NCBI GenBank assembly: GCA_036362985.1
Contig: JAYGXS010000003.1
Span: 73,253,674-73,317,673 of the forward strand
Origin: Ligula intestinalis
Lineage: Eukaryota; Platyhelminthes; Cestoda; Diphyllobothriidea; Diphyllobothriidae
Length of the DNA stretch: 64,000 nucleotides
Direction: 5' to 3'
Shown: one piece after another, positions 34,368 to 44,939 of the stretch
Position numbering within the stretch: position 1 is the stretch's first letter
Layout of the letters: the number at the start of each line of letters is the position of its first letter
Translations under genes and position numbers: made by a program
The notes under the pieces: generated by a model
What the model was told of the DNA's origin: nothing
Database searches by the model: none
Seen by the model: the letters and a program-made list of their open reading frames with translations, nothing else

Positions 34368-34850
34368 TCATCCCACTTTCGATGCTGACGTGGCCATTTG
34401 GCGCCCAAGCCTACATAATCCCTCTCTTTTCATCCTCATTCTCTTCTTCTATGACTTTTTTAATTGCCCATCCCTCCCACCATAACTATTATTTGTTTTG
34501 TTGACGATTCTATTTCTGTAAATATTTCCACCCAACTTGTCGATCTTGCCTACTGGCACAGGTTAGCACAGCCCTCAGTGGCATGTCGGCAGCACACACA
34601 ATTATTGATTTGCTGCACATTCAAAATTTTAGTTATTGTACACACGCCCCAAGTATCTTCCACATTTGTTACTGTTTCTCCACCTCTGACGATGGGCTCT
34701 CGTAAGAGCTCGAAAGCTCAGGAAAAAGTAAATTTTGTTCCAGTGATCGACCATATGTCTCCTGTACCAAAAGATATTCCTGGAATACGAGTATTCTCTC
34801 GCATTCATGAAGTCTGACGACTCTAAACTTTGAGCAGCAACTCAAAAGAC
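34368..34850 (+). mobile_element. PLE 3' UTR and tail of the preceding copy
   Basis: A pyrimidine-rich UTR is followed by the clearest tail module: CTGACGA (34686-34692), T, stem GGGCTCT (34694-34700), loop CGTA, stem AGAGCTC (34705-34711), GAAA (34712-34715), GCTCAGG. The stem has seven pairs with one G-T. A GTTCCAGTGATCG box and a TTCCTGGAATACGAGTATTC box follow; the latter is shared with the tail at 39955-40110 (-). Confidence 0.7.
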
Positions 34851-36559
34851 GCTGTCCGAGGCTTCTTCCCCACTTTTCCCTCGTCAGAGAGCTCACATAG
34901 AGGCAACCGAAAAACGATTGTCACGCTGATAGAATTAATTCAAAGGGATGACTGCTTCCCCTACATGTATTGACGAAACTGGCCTTTTCTGAAAACAAAT
35001 GCCATAAAAGTACCTTTGAATAACAGCTTCCGACCATTTTGGATTGCGCAGCGCCAATTGAATAGCAACTTGTTCGTAAATAGAAGACTTTATGTATTAG
35101 ACAACCCTATACTAATGCAGTTTTCTCGCAGGTCCTTGTTCCACGTCGGGCTTAGCGAGATTTTTAGTTTTCAGGACTGAATAGCGTTCAACTCGGGGCA
35201 ACCGATTCTAATTATAGGGCTATAATCCATCGCTGCGTTCATATCTGCCGACCATCAGTCTAACGGTGAGGCCTTTAAACAAATCAGCCAAAATTATGTG
35301 TCTTTTTGTCTCTATTTCTAGCCAGGGGCTGCCTACGCTTCTTCATCCAACCAGAAGGGAGTATCGATGGCTGAACTGCGCTTTAAAGCCAACCTTTATT
35401 GTCTGTGTTACCATTATCGCCTTTTATAAACAGGTCTTCTAAAAGGACTTGCAGTTTATTTGTTGGTTTTGTGCCGCGCAGGACAGTGCTCAATAAATAG
35501 AGGCTGAAGGCTGCAAGATGGGGAAAAAACGAGCAGTTTAAAATGACAATGAACCATTCAGACGAGACAAAATGCTCCCATAGACATTTCTGAGAGGGAA
35601 ACGACTACCGAAAAAGTGAAGATTGATCGAGTGAAATGATTCTTCTTCAAATTTGATTTTTTAGTTAGGTCGAAAACCAAGGTATAATGACGCTTTTTAA
35701 AGGTGGGTGATGGTTCCAATTTAACAGACGTCAGCTGTCTCTCTTAGAGTCAAGTTGCCTAGACTAAGTTGTGGACCGGAGATGCAGACACGGTAGTATC
35801 ACATCTAATCATGATTCATCCCATAAATTGTGGGCCTAGATTCCAGCAAAACACGGGGGCATCTGCCAATAGCATCAGCTGTGCGGATTTCACAGTCCCA
35901 AAAAGTCCAGGAACCGGAAGGACGCTATGTCCAAAGGATATGGGTAGATACTGTGGGCGTTGTACAGAAAGTGGGCGTGCGTTAGGGCCTATACTGAAAC
36001 TTGGGAGCGGTATCATTAAAGGCAGGAGCACGGGGGCCGAAGAGTAATTAAGCTGCCGTCGGCTTTGGGCTCCACAGAAACTAATCCTGCTATAAATCTT
36101 CCAATGAAATGGATGCAGGTACGTTTCTTTGACCCAGTAAACGACCTCGTTTACAATTTAAGACGGTCTTTTGAAGAAATCCTCAGATTGACATAACTGC
36201 GCACCTTCTGATTTGAACAAATCATATGCATGAACCCTCGTACATTCGGGACCAACATTTTTGGTCACCTAGACAACAATAAACCACCTATAATTTACTA
36301 CGAATTGCAACCGAACGCTAAGGCACGTGATGCTACCCCAAACAGCAATGTCTAATCATGTTTAATGGTTTAGTTACAGGTCTAAAGTAGACGATTCCCT
36401 CAAGCGGGACGCAGCCCCCCACGTACTTTCTTCTGACGACGAGACACGATCAATTGGACGGTGAAAAATATTTTTGTTTATAGCTTCGTAGAGTTCGCAT
36501 TCATCTTGGGGGCGTCAAAGACAGTCAGCAGTGAGGTAGCTTGTCAAAGCTTGCGCGTT
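34851..36559. other. No gene recognised
   Basis: No domain or matched repeat was found. ORFs at 35769-36047 (+) and 36031-35816 (-) overlap each other and appear to be chance. Confidence 0.4.
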
Positions 36560-36690
36560 TATTATGGCTGCAGTATAAGACAAACGGCAAGACTGATTTA
36601 TGCAAGACCACCAAGTGCATCAGCCACAGTAACATGGTAATGGAAGTAAGAAGGGTTCCAAAACCAACTTCGGTCCATTACCTCGCTGCC
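36560..36690 (+). mobile_element. Solo PLE tail of the 8.6-kb subfamily
   Basis: AAGACAAACGGCAAGACTG, CAAGACCACCAAGTGCATCAG and the terminal CGGTCCATTACC match 8522-8640 in order. The core is decayed (ATGGTAA for CTGANGA), but a 19-nt spacer and AAAA follow, showing that the 16-nt spacer of the 8.6-kb copy is a 3-nt deletion. Confidence 0.6.
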
Positions 36691-36716
36691 TGTTCCCCGT
36701 CTTCTTTGAGAGATGC

Positions 36717-36790
36717 TGAATGCGAACCGGCTCGAACCTGCGACCTGGCTGGCTAGAAGTCCAACGTTCCAACCTCTGCGCCAAGGGCTC
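36717..36790 (-). repeat. tRNA-Arg(TCT)-like SINE head
   Basis: The reverse complement carries an A-box-like TTGGCGCAGAGG, an anticodon-arm-like GGACTTCTAGCC and the B box CAGGTTCGAGCC, as in the head at 58037. It is oriented opposite to the SINE body next to it (36825-36910 +), so the two come from different insertions or an inversion. Confidence 0.55.
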
Positions 36791-36824
36791 TTTTCCTTAC
36801 TGGTGTCGGTTAATTCCACTCGAG

Positions 36825-36910
36825 GATCGCTATCCCCGAGTTTTGGGTGTGACCGGCTGATGGTGGCTAATAAACCAGAATTTGCAATTCCTCTCTGCTT
36901 CACCATTATT
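36825..36910 (+). mobile_element. SINE body fragment
   Basis: GGGTGTGACCGGCTGATGG, GGCTAATAAACCAGAA and the following sequence match the SINE body. The proper plus-strand head is absent. Confidence 0.55.
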
Positions 36911-37007
36911 GATAATATGTTTCCGCTTTAAATAAAAATTTATACATTCAAACAGTCAACTGGCTTCCTCGAGACAAAGAGTGAGTAGCAGAGGGCTTAT
37001 TGTGTTT

Positions 37008-37585
37008 GGCAAAAGTAGCTTATGCAGGTTCACTCACATACCCCTAGTCCCAGGATTTTGTCCTGAAAAAACGGTGGTTATCGATTTTTGGGGGTTGGGG
37101 AAATAGGATAGGCAGCGAAGGAAATGTTTAGAAGTAAGTGTAAAGTGAAAAAAATGCAGTCGAAGTTGCTTCCCGCGGCCGCTAGGAGTAAGTTGTACCG
37201 CATGTAAATTTAAGGTACGCGCAACGCTTCGCGCCGCGGACTGTACTAATCTAACTCCAGACCGGTAAGTTTGACTTCAGGTAAATTGAAGTAGACAACA
37301 TCCTAAGCACCAGTTCAATTTTTCGGGAAATTCAAGAAACCCCCAATTTGATAATCGGGTTTTTTTTGCAATAAGTTAACCGATAATACAAGTTAGGAAA
37401 ATGCACAGGTCTAAATCAACAACACTTTTAAAAACAGTAAAATAAAAATGCATTTAGCGTTCATTAAAGTATATTCCACTGCGTGTCCTAATACCACACC
37501 CATAAAACCCTATGAACACCGTTTTCGTAGGAAAACATGCAGTGAATAGGGATTAATGAGTGGGCCTACATAAGCTACTGTTGCC
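37008..37585. mobile_element. 578-bp MITE with terminal inverted repeats
   Basis: The left end GGCAAAAGTAGCTTATGCAGG is mirrored by the right end GGCAACAGTAGCTTATGTAGG (complement). 37008-37294 is related, in inverse orientation, to 8822-9054. No ORF. It includes GC-rich spots (GCGGCCGC and CGCGCCGCGG) unusual for its AT-rich surroundings. Confidence 0.65.
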
Positions 37586-39437
37586 TTCTGTTCACATTCA
37601 GCCCGTCATAACCGCGGCTACCAGGTGGGGACTGGAATCACGAACATGGGCTCGTACGCAGTGCTGAAGGTCCAATGCTGGGGGTATAGCAAATGGGTTA
37701 TAGGCACTTTATCTGACTGAAGTTCATCAATGTCTCCTCCTCTCTCGATCTCTGGCAGACAAGTTTTTTTGCAGTAAACTTTGATATACTAGGTCTAATA
37801 GCTGCTTTTTATTTCGTTTTCATAATCCGACTGTGAGTTGGTATTAAGAGAATAAATATTTTCATTATTTTGATAGGACAGAAGCAGCTGGTGATATGAC
37901 TTTTTTGATTACCTTTAGTTTTTATAATTATTAATGCGGTATTGCTACAGAGTTGTGTCAAAGCCTGCCACCATTTTCAAAAAAAATGATAATGTACCAC
38001 TAAAATAGTTCAACACTACAAGTAGAAGTTTCAAAAAAACTGGAAACTTGTTCAGTTAGCCGCTGTCTGAATGACAGTGATAAATTTAATAGGACAAATC
38101 AGCGCGAAACTATCCACAGCGTTTTCAAAGAGGTAAATATTGCAATGACTTTACCTAACTAGTTTGCTCTTATGTTGTTGGTTTTGCGTTTTCACAGTGA
38201 TGGATACATTTTAAATCGCGTGGTATTAAGACATGCCTGTATGCAAAATCCGCGATATAACAAGGCCTTAAGGTATCATGCTTTTTACCGTTAACAGTCC
38301 ACCGTAACGTCAAAGGCTCTTTAATGAGACAGTGACCAAGCGCACTATCACAGCTCACTAAGAAAGCAGCAGGATTATCAGCTAGTATTAGGATTTCTCC
38401 CTTTGCAGAAAGAACATGAGGCAACCAAACGTCCTTCCAAGCAATGTCCGAGCAGGTAGTTAAAGAAAAACTGAGCGTATTAATAGGATTCCTCGAAATT
38501 AACGATATTAACTCGCGAAAATAATGAAATGCGAGGGGGGGAGAAGCCGCCACCTTTCTTATGCTGAGTAAGCTAAGCAACCGCTTTGGATCCGTTTAAG
38601 GAACGACAGGCAGTGGATATGTGTGGAACAATTAGGCACGAAAGAACGCCCCAGCGTCACCCTATATTACGCGCTTAATGGTTTTTTTCCGTTTGTGAGA
38701 AAAGGTCAGAAACCGGGACGAGGCTATTTCTGAGTCACTTGCCATCGCCAACTAGTCACAAACTGCAAATGCTCGTTAGGACATAGGGGGTAGACGCCCA
38801 GCGGCATTAAAATAATTACCTGAAAGGAACGAACCTTTGGGCTAACATTAGCTGCCAACACATTCGGGTACTCATCAAAACGACAGGTAACACTAAGTGC
38901 AGGTGTCCAGCCAAACTACAATATAAGACTGACGGTCTAAGAGGACACAGAAAACTTTACCAGAAGGTGCAATCCCTTCATTATAAAAATTCAACTGGCA
39001 CCGGATATTGTCCAGAATTAAGGTTAGGGAAGCCTAAAAGATGAACTAAACGCGTTACGGGAGGCAGTAAATCGACCAACTCTGCCTCAATTCGAAGGAT
39101 AAACTAGTGCCTGTCAATGGTTCATAAGCACTGTATCTGCCAGCTGACCACATAAATTAGTATAAAGTTGCAGAATAGCAGTTGGCGAGCATACGTAGGC
39201 TTTCAATAAGTTCTCATGGGGCCATTATATTTAAATGGAAACGGATCCGAAGGAGTGTTTATTGCTAGAAAACTGGGTCCACACAGTATACCAACTTTAG
39301 CAGTTTCATATCCATCCATCAGAAGCGTAATTTAGTCCACAACTTAGCGTAAATAACTCTAAAAATCTGATTAGCTCAAGAAAATCCAGGACCTGCTTCG
39401 AGAGAACTAGTATCCTGACAGATTTATCATCAAGAAT
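37586..39437. other. No gene supported; one 136-codon minus ORF
   Basis: The minus ORF 38580-38170 is open for 136 codons and has a mixed hydrophobic/polar composition but no recognisable domain. The remainder is AT-rich with nothing to report. Confidence 0.3.
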
Positions 39438-39949
39438 ATGATGGAAAAAGAAATAAGGCCCGTGATACCCAGTGTAGAAAAGAAGATGCTATTCTTAAAA
39501 GTCCCATTTCAAGGAGATGCGGCAAGTGAGCTCCGAAAAAGATGCCTTGACCAAGCCGTGCCACGCACCTTCCCAGCAGTGAGAGTTCGGACACTTTTCT
39601 TAAAAATCCGATCCTGCACCGGGAAGGTAAGGAAAGGTTGCCAGCTCAGACCACCTTCACGTGCATCTACTCATTCACTTGCTCATGTGGAACAGGTTAT
39701 ATTAGTCGGACGGGTCGGTGGATGTTTGACTGGCTGAAGAAGGGTGAAATCAGGAGCATTTGCAGCGCAATTCTCGCTCACCTTGTTGATTCCGGACATC
39801 GTGTGGACCCCAACGAAGCCTTTGAGGTGATATATTGGGTCCAACCAAACTATCCAAAGTGCCTGGGTCGGCGCCTTCTAGCAACAGCAGAAGCGACTGC
39901 TGTCAAGCTGAAAAAGCCGGCATTGTGTGATCAAAAGAACTTTCTGTAA
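39438..39949 (+). pseudogene. PLE-like endonuclease fragment, divergent subfamily
   Basis: Frame 39438 reads a linker (FLKVPFQGDAASELRKRCLD, AVRVRTLF). Frame 39638 continues with CIYSFTCSCGTGYISRTGR, SAILAHLVDSGHRVD and NEAFEVIYWV, ending AATAEA-like, LKKPALC and a TAA at 39947. A frameshift near 39620 joins them. CIY and YIS stand for GIY and YIG, and the Cys pattern CSCG lies between. This lineage is clearly different from the other endonucleases here. It converges on the minus-strand copy at 39955-40735. Confidence 0.75.
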
Positions 39950-39954
39950 ACTCC

Positions 39955-40735
39955 ATGCCTTGCATAGCTTCCAGTGTCAATAGTAGCGAATATTCGAGAC
40001 CCAGGAAGCAGTTCAGAAGATGAAGATGCGATCACTGGAACAAGAGTTTGATTTGCCTGACATTTCGGATTCCGTCGGGAATCCTTAGTCATAGGTAGTC
40101 GTAAACAGGTTTGAGACATGCGCAGATAAGGGGTGATACATGCACAGATTGCACGGTATTTATAGTTTACAGCGGTCACCCGCATGCGTACTATAATTGT
40201 CAGTTTTTGTAGTCACCGCCTGAGGTCTTAATTGGCGCGGTGATTGCTCATTTATTGCCACAGCGTTCTCGTCCGCGTCAAATGCGGGTTTGGTAATTGC
40301 ACGACAATTATATCCGCTGTTGCTGGAGTTGTTGTTGCACCCAGTCCTTCCCACGTGACTGATTCTCTTGCTCAGGAAATGTCTCAGTACACCGTAGGAG
40401 AACGCGAAATCGTTGCGCTTGTTGATGGACTGGGGGCCTGAAAACCTTTACTCGAGCAGCTCGCGCCTCAGGCGGTTTTCCCCCTCTTGCGAGGATTTCG
40501 GCCTCAGCAAACTTTAAAATATGGTCGGGTCCCGTTGAGTGAGCTGCAGCCTGGGAGTTTGCGTTTACTTCCTCACCGCCGTTGGATGCTCGGCCATTCG
40601 CGTCCGGAGTACTCTCCCAGTTTCTCCGACGTAGTTGCTTTGTCCACAACTACACCTGATCCGGTAAACGACTCCAGCCATTTCCTGCCGTGGCAGTGGG
40701 TCTGATGGCCTCATGACCTGGTGCCTGATGGTTGC
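39955..40735 (-). pseudogene. PLE endonuclease, UTR and tail, one frameshift
   Basis: Reading leftward from 40735: PSDPLPRQEMAGVVYRIRC, SCGQSNYVGETGRVLRTRM, AEHPTAVRK then a stop caused by an indel near 40570. The adjacent frame continues NSQAAAHSTGPDHILKF and AEAEILARG to 40308. GVVY and YVGET are intact. The UTR (40300-40110) shares an ATTATAGTACGCA segment and following blocks with 45060-45310. The tail module has a perfect stem GGATTCC/GGAATCC (40067-40073, 40078-40084) before GAAA (complement of 40063-40066). Confidence 0.85.
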
Positions 40736-40756
40736 AACCAGCAACCATCAGGCGCC
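40720..40756. repeat. 13-16 bp hairpin at the PLE break
   Basis: GCCTGATGGTTGC (40723-40735), loop AACCA, GCAACCATCAGGC (40741-40753); with a T-G and two G-C pairs the stem reaches 16. It sits at the upstream truncation of the minus-strand PLE, as if the cDNA had folded back. Confidence 0.7.
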
Positions 40757-41908
40757 GGGTCGAAAGGCTCACTAACTACTATTCTGCATTCTCTGATGCG
40801 AATTTTTGCAACTTTAATGTAAAGTTTTCCAGGCTCTCAGAACGAGTGTTATCTTGATTGCTTGAAGTTTCCGTTGGAAATGCACTACAACAAGAAGCAA
40901 TAAAAATGACTTAATATTATAATGTGATGAACAATGACGATATATAATCTGAATTGTTAGATCTACCACTTAAAAGTTTCTTCCTCATCAGTGTGCCATA
41001 ATTCCTTTGATTCCACACGGTTGCTTACATGCCTCACTTTTTGCTACATACATGCCCCATATAAATTCCTGAGCTGATCGTTTATGCCCTCAAAAATAGT
41101 ATTATTTAATAACCATGTTGTTACAGGGAGACGAGATGAATATTTATAGACTAAATTCGACTTTAAATGCTGGCTTTTAGAAAGTAAGACGTCGGATACC
41201 AAAAAAATACCCAGGGATAAGTTTATTTAGGACTCGACGGCGCACTAAAGCTTAGTGAAAACAAACGTGTGTGATCACCAATCGTCAATTATCTTTTCCC
41301 CTCTCTGTTAACAGTAGAATTTCTCATGTGCACAACGTTTGGCGTATTACTTTCATTTTATACAAATATAGTAGTTCAAATGAACCAATATAAGGAAATC
41401 AGCTGCCTATTACATCAGCACTGTTTAAAAGCAAGGATAATCTAGTGTATGTTTGCGACTTATTGACTGAGTTTTTGTAACCATTGTGTAGCTTTTGCGA
41501 TCTCTGGATGAAATCTGTTTTACGCCCCAAATTTTATTGAAGGTGAACGAAATACGTTACTGCTGAAAATTGTGTAAGGATTCTTTCAAAATAAAAGGTA
41601 GCTCTCTCTGTCTCTCCCTCGGAAGTGCTCCACAGACACGCGAATTCAATGTCGAACTTAGCTACGCAGTTGTCTTTTTTCCCCAAAGGGAGCATGAACA
41701 AGCGATGCATACTGCAGGACACAAGGCTACTTTTTCAGAGCTAGCAAAAAGGTAACAAGGCCTAAAATGCAAATCTGTCCTATTCCCAGCTCATTGCAAG
41801 GAAGCGCTCATCAACCCACATACAGTTTCTTTGTGCATGGCGCAAAATTGTTTTCGTACAGGAGGGGGGAAGTAAACTCAATACAAGCCAACATGCGAGC
41901 CCCGAGAA
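40757..41908. other. No gene recognised
   Basis: AT-rich, with no ORF above 62 codons and no matched repeat. Confidence 0.4.
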
Positions 41909-42236
41909 GTAATTGGGAGGAAGAAAATTTGATCAGCGGTACAACACTTTTATTCGCCTCACGTTTCGACCTTTCTCGCGGTATCCTCCTCGGATATATG
42001 ATCAGAAAATAGTAGCAAAAACGGGCTGTGCATGCACAAAAAATTGCCGTATTTATAGGACACAGTCATTACTGCACAGCTATGATAAATAACGACAATT
42101 ACCGATAATTGCTCCCCTGTGCGGGCCATGACCTGATGAACTTGCCTCACGTGTGGTGAAATTGGACGTGATGATTGCTCGGCCGTCTAGTTCCCCTATG
42201 TCGACGTAAGACGACGCGGTGGCCTGTGCGTTCCCA
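41909..42236 (-). mobile_element. PLE 3' UTR and tail, left arm of an inverted pair
   Basis: The minus strand reads a UTR with homology to 44290-44080 (-), for example AACGCACAGGCCACCGCG and the following CATCACGTCCAATTTCACCA stretch, then CCTATAAATACGGCAA and the tail CCGAGGA (complement of 41987-41993), 19 nt, GAAA (complement of 41964-41967), CGTGAGGCGAATAAAA. Confidence 0.65.
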
Positions 42237-42238
42237 AA

Positions 42239-42390
42239 ATGACCGTGTCCTATAAATACTGCAATAGCCTGTGCATGTTTCACCCATTTCTGCGACTATT
42301 CTCTGCTCACGTCTCCCATGAAGAATCCACGACAGAGGGCGGAACGTCAGACGGATAAAACTGTTGTCACAGCGATAGAATCTCATTTTT
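42239..42390 (+). mobile_element. PLE tail, right arm of an inverted pair
   Basis: ATGACCGTGTCCTATAAATA matches the complement of 42050-42070 and continues to a tail module: CCCATGA (42315-42321), 19 nt, GGAA (42341-42344), CGTCAGACGGATAAAAC. The arms point outward, so the pair is head to head. Confidence 0.65.
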
Positions 42391-42399
42391 CTTCTCGAA

Positions 42400-42761
42400 G
42401 TTAACTCATTTCATATGGATCACAGCCTGGAGCCCGCCTGATGCTCGGCCGCTAATGCAGTGACAAGCTGACTGCCAGCCAGAAACCCATAACTGCCGCC
42501 GATAAGGAAATGGACGTCTCAATAGCCATTTTGCGTACAGGCGTAACACCGATAATAGAGTTCTCACGAACGAACCACAATAAGGAAATCCAGAAAGTGG
42601 TCATAGTAAACATTGAAAAATCTCCAGCAACCTGCCTTTCGCGTACGCAAGGATCGCGGCAGTCAATACGCAAACGTGTGTCCGTCACGTTAAAACAAAC
42701 AGCTCAGCAAAGGAAACATGAGGGGATTGTAAAAGGTGAACTAACATAGTAGCTCGGCACA
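42400..42761 (-). mobile_element. 3' LTR remnant of a Ty3/gypsy element
   Basis: Begins (minus) with TGTGCCGAGC at 42761, right after a purine-rich GGGGGAGGGCAC tract (complement of 42762-42774), the expected polypurine tract. The far end is not defined; it is cut by the PLE tail near 42390-42400. Confidence 0.5.
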
Positions 42762-42774
42762 GTGCCCTCCCCCG

Positions 42775-43895
42775 AGACCGGAACGCAATTGAAAACGACG
42801 CCGGAGGGTGTACATAAGTCTAGGAGAAATGCGTAGCTAAACGAGCAAAGAGGTGGACTTTACGTCCACTGCGAGGGACCTAAACAAAGTGCTAAGTTGG
42901 AGAAGGTTAGGTGCGTTCTACGATGGTGGAGGGTGGGGTTGTAGTTGAATGCTGCGGATATGGAGAGAGAGGATGTACGCGGGACGATTGGATAGTAGGA
43001 AGTGGTGGAGAACAATGGTGTATGGAAGGTGGAGGAGCACTGGATGGAGGAACATCGGGTAGGTTGTCAGCACATTGATGTCTCTGTGGTACGTCTGGCT
43101 GCAATGCCATGACAGCAGCCTTGACCCGGTCGGTATTGCTCACGTCCTTTTTGTCACCCTGAAGGATCCGGATGTCTAGTCATCACGTGCGAGCTGATGG
43201 AATGCTCAATTTTACGTTGCTTCCGGTGGCTTGGACACACGATCGCACCGATCGAACACATGAGTACAGTTGGTCGTACCTTTTTCTACATAAGATCCGG
43301 TTGTTGGATTTTGAGGTGGAACCGGGGCAAGCGTGTGCATAAATTGCCGTGGACTATGCGCAAAAATATAAGGGGTCCTTTTTGGGGACCACGACAAGTT
43401 TGGTTGACCATCTCCCTAGGCAGTGGGAAGGTAGTGCCGGAAAACAATTTGGCTGCGCTACAATCTAAATCCAACTTCAGAGGGGTATTAGAGATAGTTT
43501 GTCTGATAAGTTGTCTGGGTCTTCTTTGGTATGCAGGGCAGTCTTAAGCTGGCGATGGAAACGTTCAACCATATAACTGACAGCTGGGATGTAGGTTGTC
43601 ATTGGCATGCGTGCGCAGCTAAGAAACGAGTTTGAACGAGATCAGACTCGAACTGGGCACCTCTATCAGATGTAATCGTGGATACAACATGAAAAATGGC
43701 CACCCCACCACGGACGAAGGTTTTTATGATGGTTTCAGTCCGCACATTCGACAGAGGGATGGTTTCTGCTTAAGGCTTAGGCTGATCGACACAGGTAAGA
43801 AGGTAGGTATAGCCATTGAATGGAGGCAACATGCCTACGACCTCCATCTACACACGACTAAACCGTGCGCCGGGCCTGGGGAGGGTACTTGTTAA
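42775..43895 (-). pseudogene. Ty3/gypsy integrase C-terminal half, degenerate
   Basis: Reading leftward: LPPFNGYTYLLTCVD, AETIPLSNVRTETIIKTFV, STITSDRGAQFESDL (catalytic-core Asp kept), then after frame changes AAKLFSGTTFPLPREMVNQT, HTLAPVPPQNPTT, CTHVFDRCDRVSKP and a Pro/Ser-rich C-terminal tail with NTDRVKAAVM. The order and motifs are those of a gypsy integrase with its GPY/F-type end. At least two frameshifts and several stops. Protease, RT and RNase H are missing; the left neighbour is its polypurine tract and LTR. Confidence 0.85.
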
Positions 43896-43899
43896 GGAT

Positions 43900-44880
43900 T
43901 TTTTCTAGTGTTGCACCTAATTCCACTGACTATTATGCCACTCATGCAGCAGACGCATTCACTGGGACAAGAAATTTATTCGCCTGACGTTTTGGAGTCC
44001 ATCGCGAAAGCATCCTCAGAGGCAGTATCAGAAATATTTGATTCGTGCACAGGGATTTACAGTATTTATAGGATACAATTGCCATGCTACTGCTACTGGA
44101 GTGGTCTCTGTATCGGGGATACGTCCTACGTGTGCGGGAAGTGACTGATGGCCGGCGTGTGGGACACGGCCTACTGAACTACCACCACACGTGGTGGAAT
44201 TAGATGTGATGGATGCTCGGCTACCTGGCTCTCTGGCGCTGGCTTTATACGACGCGTTGGCCTGTGCTTTCCCAAGTTGCGACTTGCTTTGGCTAAATTT
44301 AGCCTCGGCACCGAATAAGGCTTGAGCAGGTCGTTGTATTTGTTTATAGACTGGAGCCCGTGCACGAAGGTTCAAGTAACGCGCGACTCACACGTTTGCG
44401 ACCGATCACGAGAATTTCAGCTTCATCAAATTTGAATTTGTGGTCGGTCCCGTCGAATGATTCGCAACATGGGAACTTGCACCATTCCTTCGCACCGTTG
44501 CGGCGTGTTCGGCAATTTGCGTCTTTAGAAGTCGTCCAGTTTCTCTGATGCAGTTGCTTTGCCCACACCTACAAAGACTCTAGATATCTCTTGCCGTGGA
44601 AGTGACTCTGTTGGTTCAATTTCTTGACGCCTTATAGTTGCCTCCGGCTTGTGTGCGACCCCAACCTCAAAGGGTGCGAGGAAACGGCCAATGGCCTCCG
44701 AGACGTTTTTGCCATACGGAATCTCTCACTAGAAGTTGAGGTCTGTACGATGTCGTTGCTGATCTTGTTTGCGCATGCACCGGTTGATGCACCGGATAGT
44801 AAATTGGGTTGCTTCTACTGCATTTTCTCTCATTCATCATCTACCTATGCCGAGTGTCATGACCAAGTCATGAGGACCGA
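43900..44880 (-). pseudogene. PLE linker, endonuclease, UTR and tail
   Basis: Leftward from about 44860: MRENAVEATQFTIRCINRCM, DLNF, two stops, EIPYGKNVSEAIGRFLAPFE, VGVAHKPEATIRRQ, then a deletion and frame change into CGQSNCIRETGRLLKTQIAE, HAATVRRNGAS and GTDHKFKFDEAEIL, and finally SLINKYNDLLKPYSV. YIG has become CIR. The tail has CTGAGGA (complement of 44013-44019), 19 nt, AAAA, CGTCAGGCGAATAAA. A product-like minus frame at 44375-44028 is UTR. Confidence 0.82.
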
Positions 44881-44916
44881 AAGCGAGATCTGGCAGGGTT
44901 GGCCGGCGTGGCGTGA

Positions 44917-44934
44917 GCCTGCATCTATGCAGGC
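44917..44934. repeat. 8-bp hairpin between two head-to-head PLE copies
   Basis: GCCTGCAT, CT loop, ATGCAGGC, with GTG/CAC pairing continuing outside a bulge. It lies between the upstream ends of the copies at 43900-44880 (-) and 44940-45310 (+). Confidence 0.55.
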
Positions 44935-44939
44935 CACCA

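Noticed and set aside
38170..38580. 136-codon minus ORF as a gene
   Set aside because: No recognisable domain or supporting splice or promoter signal; kept only as a remark in the intergenic entry.
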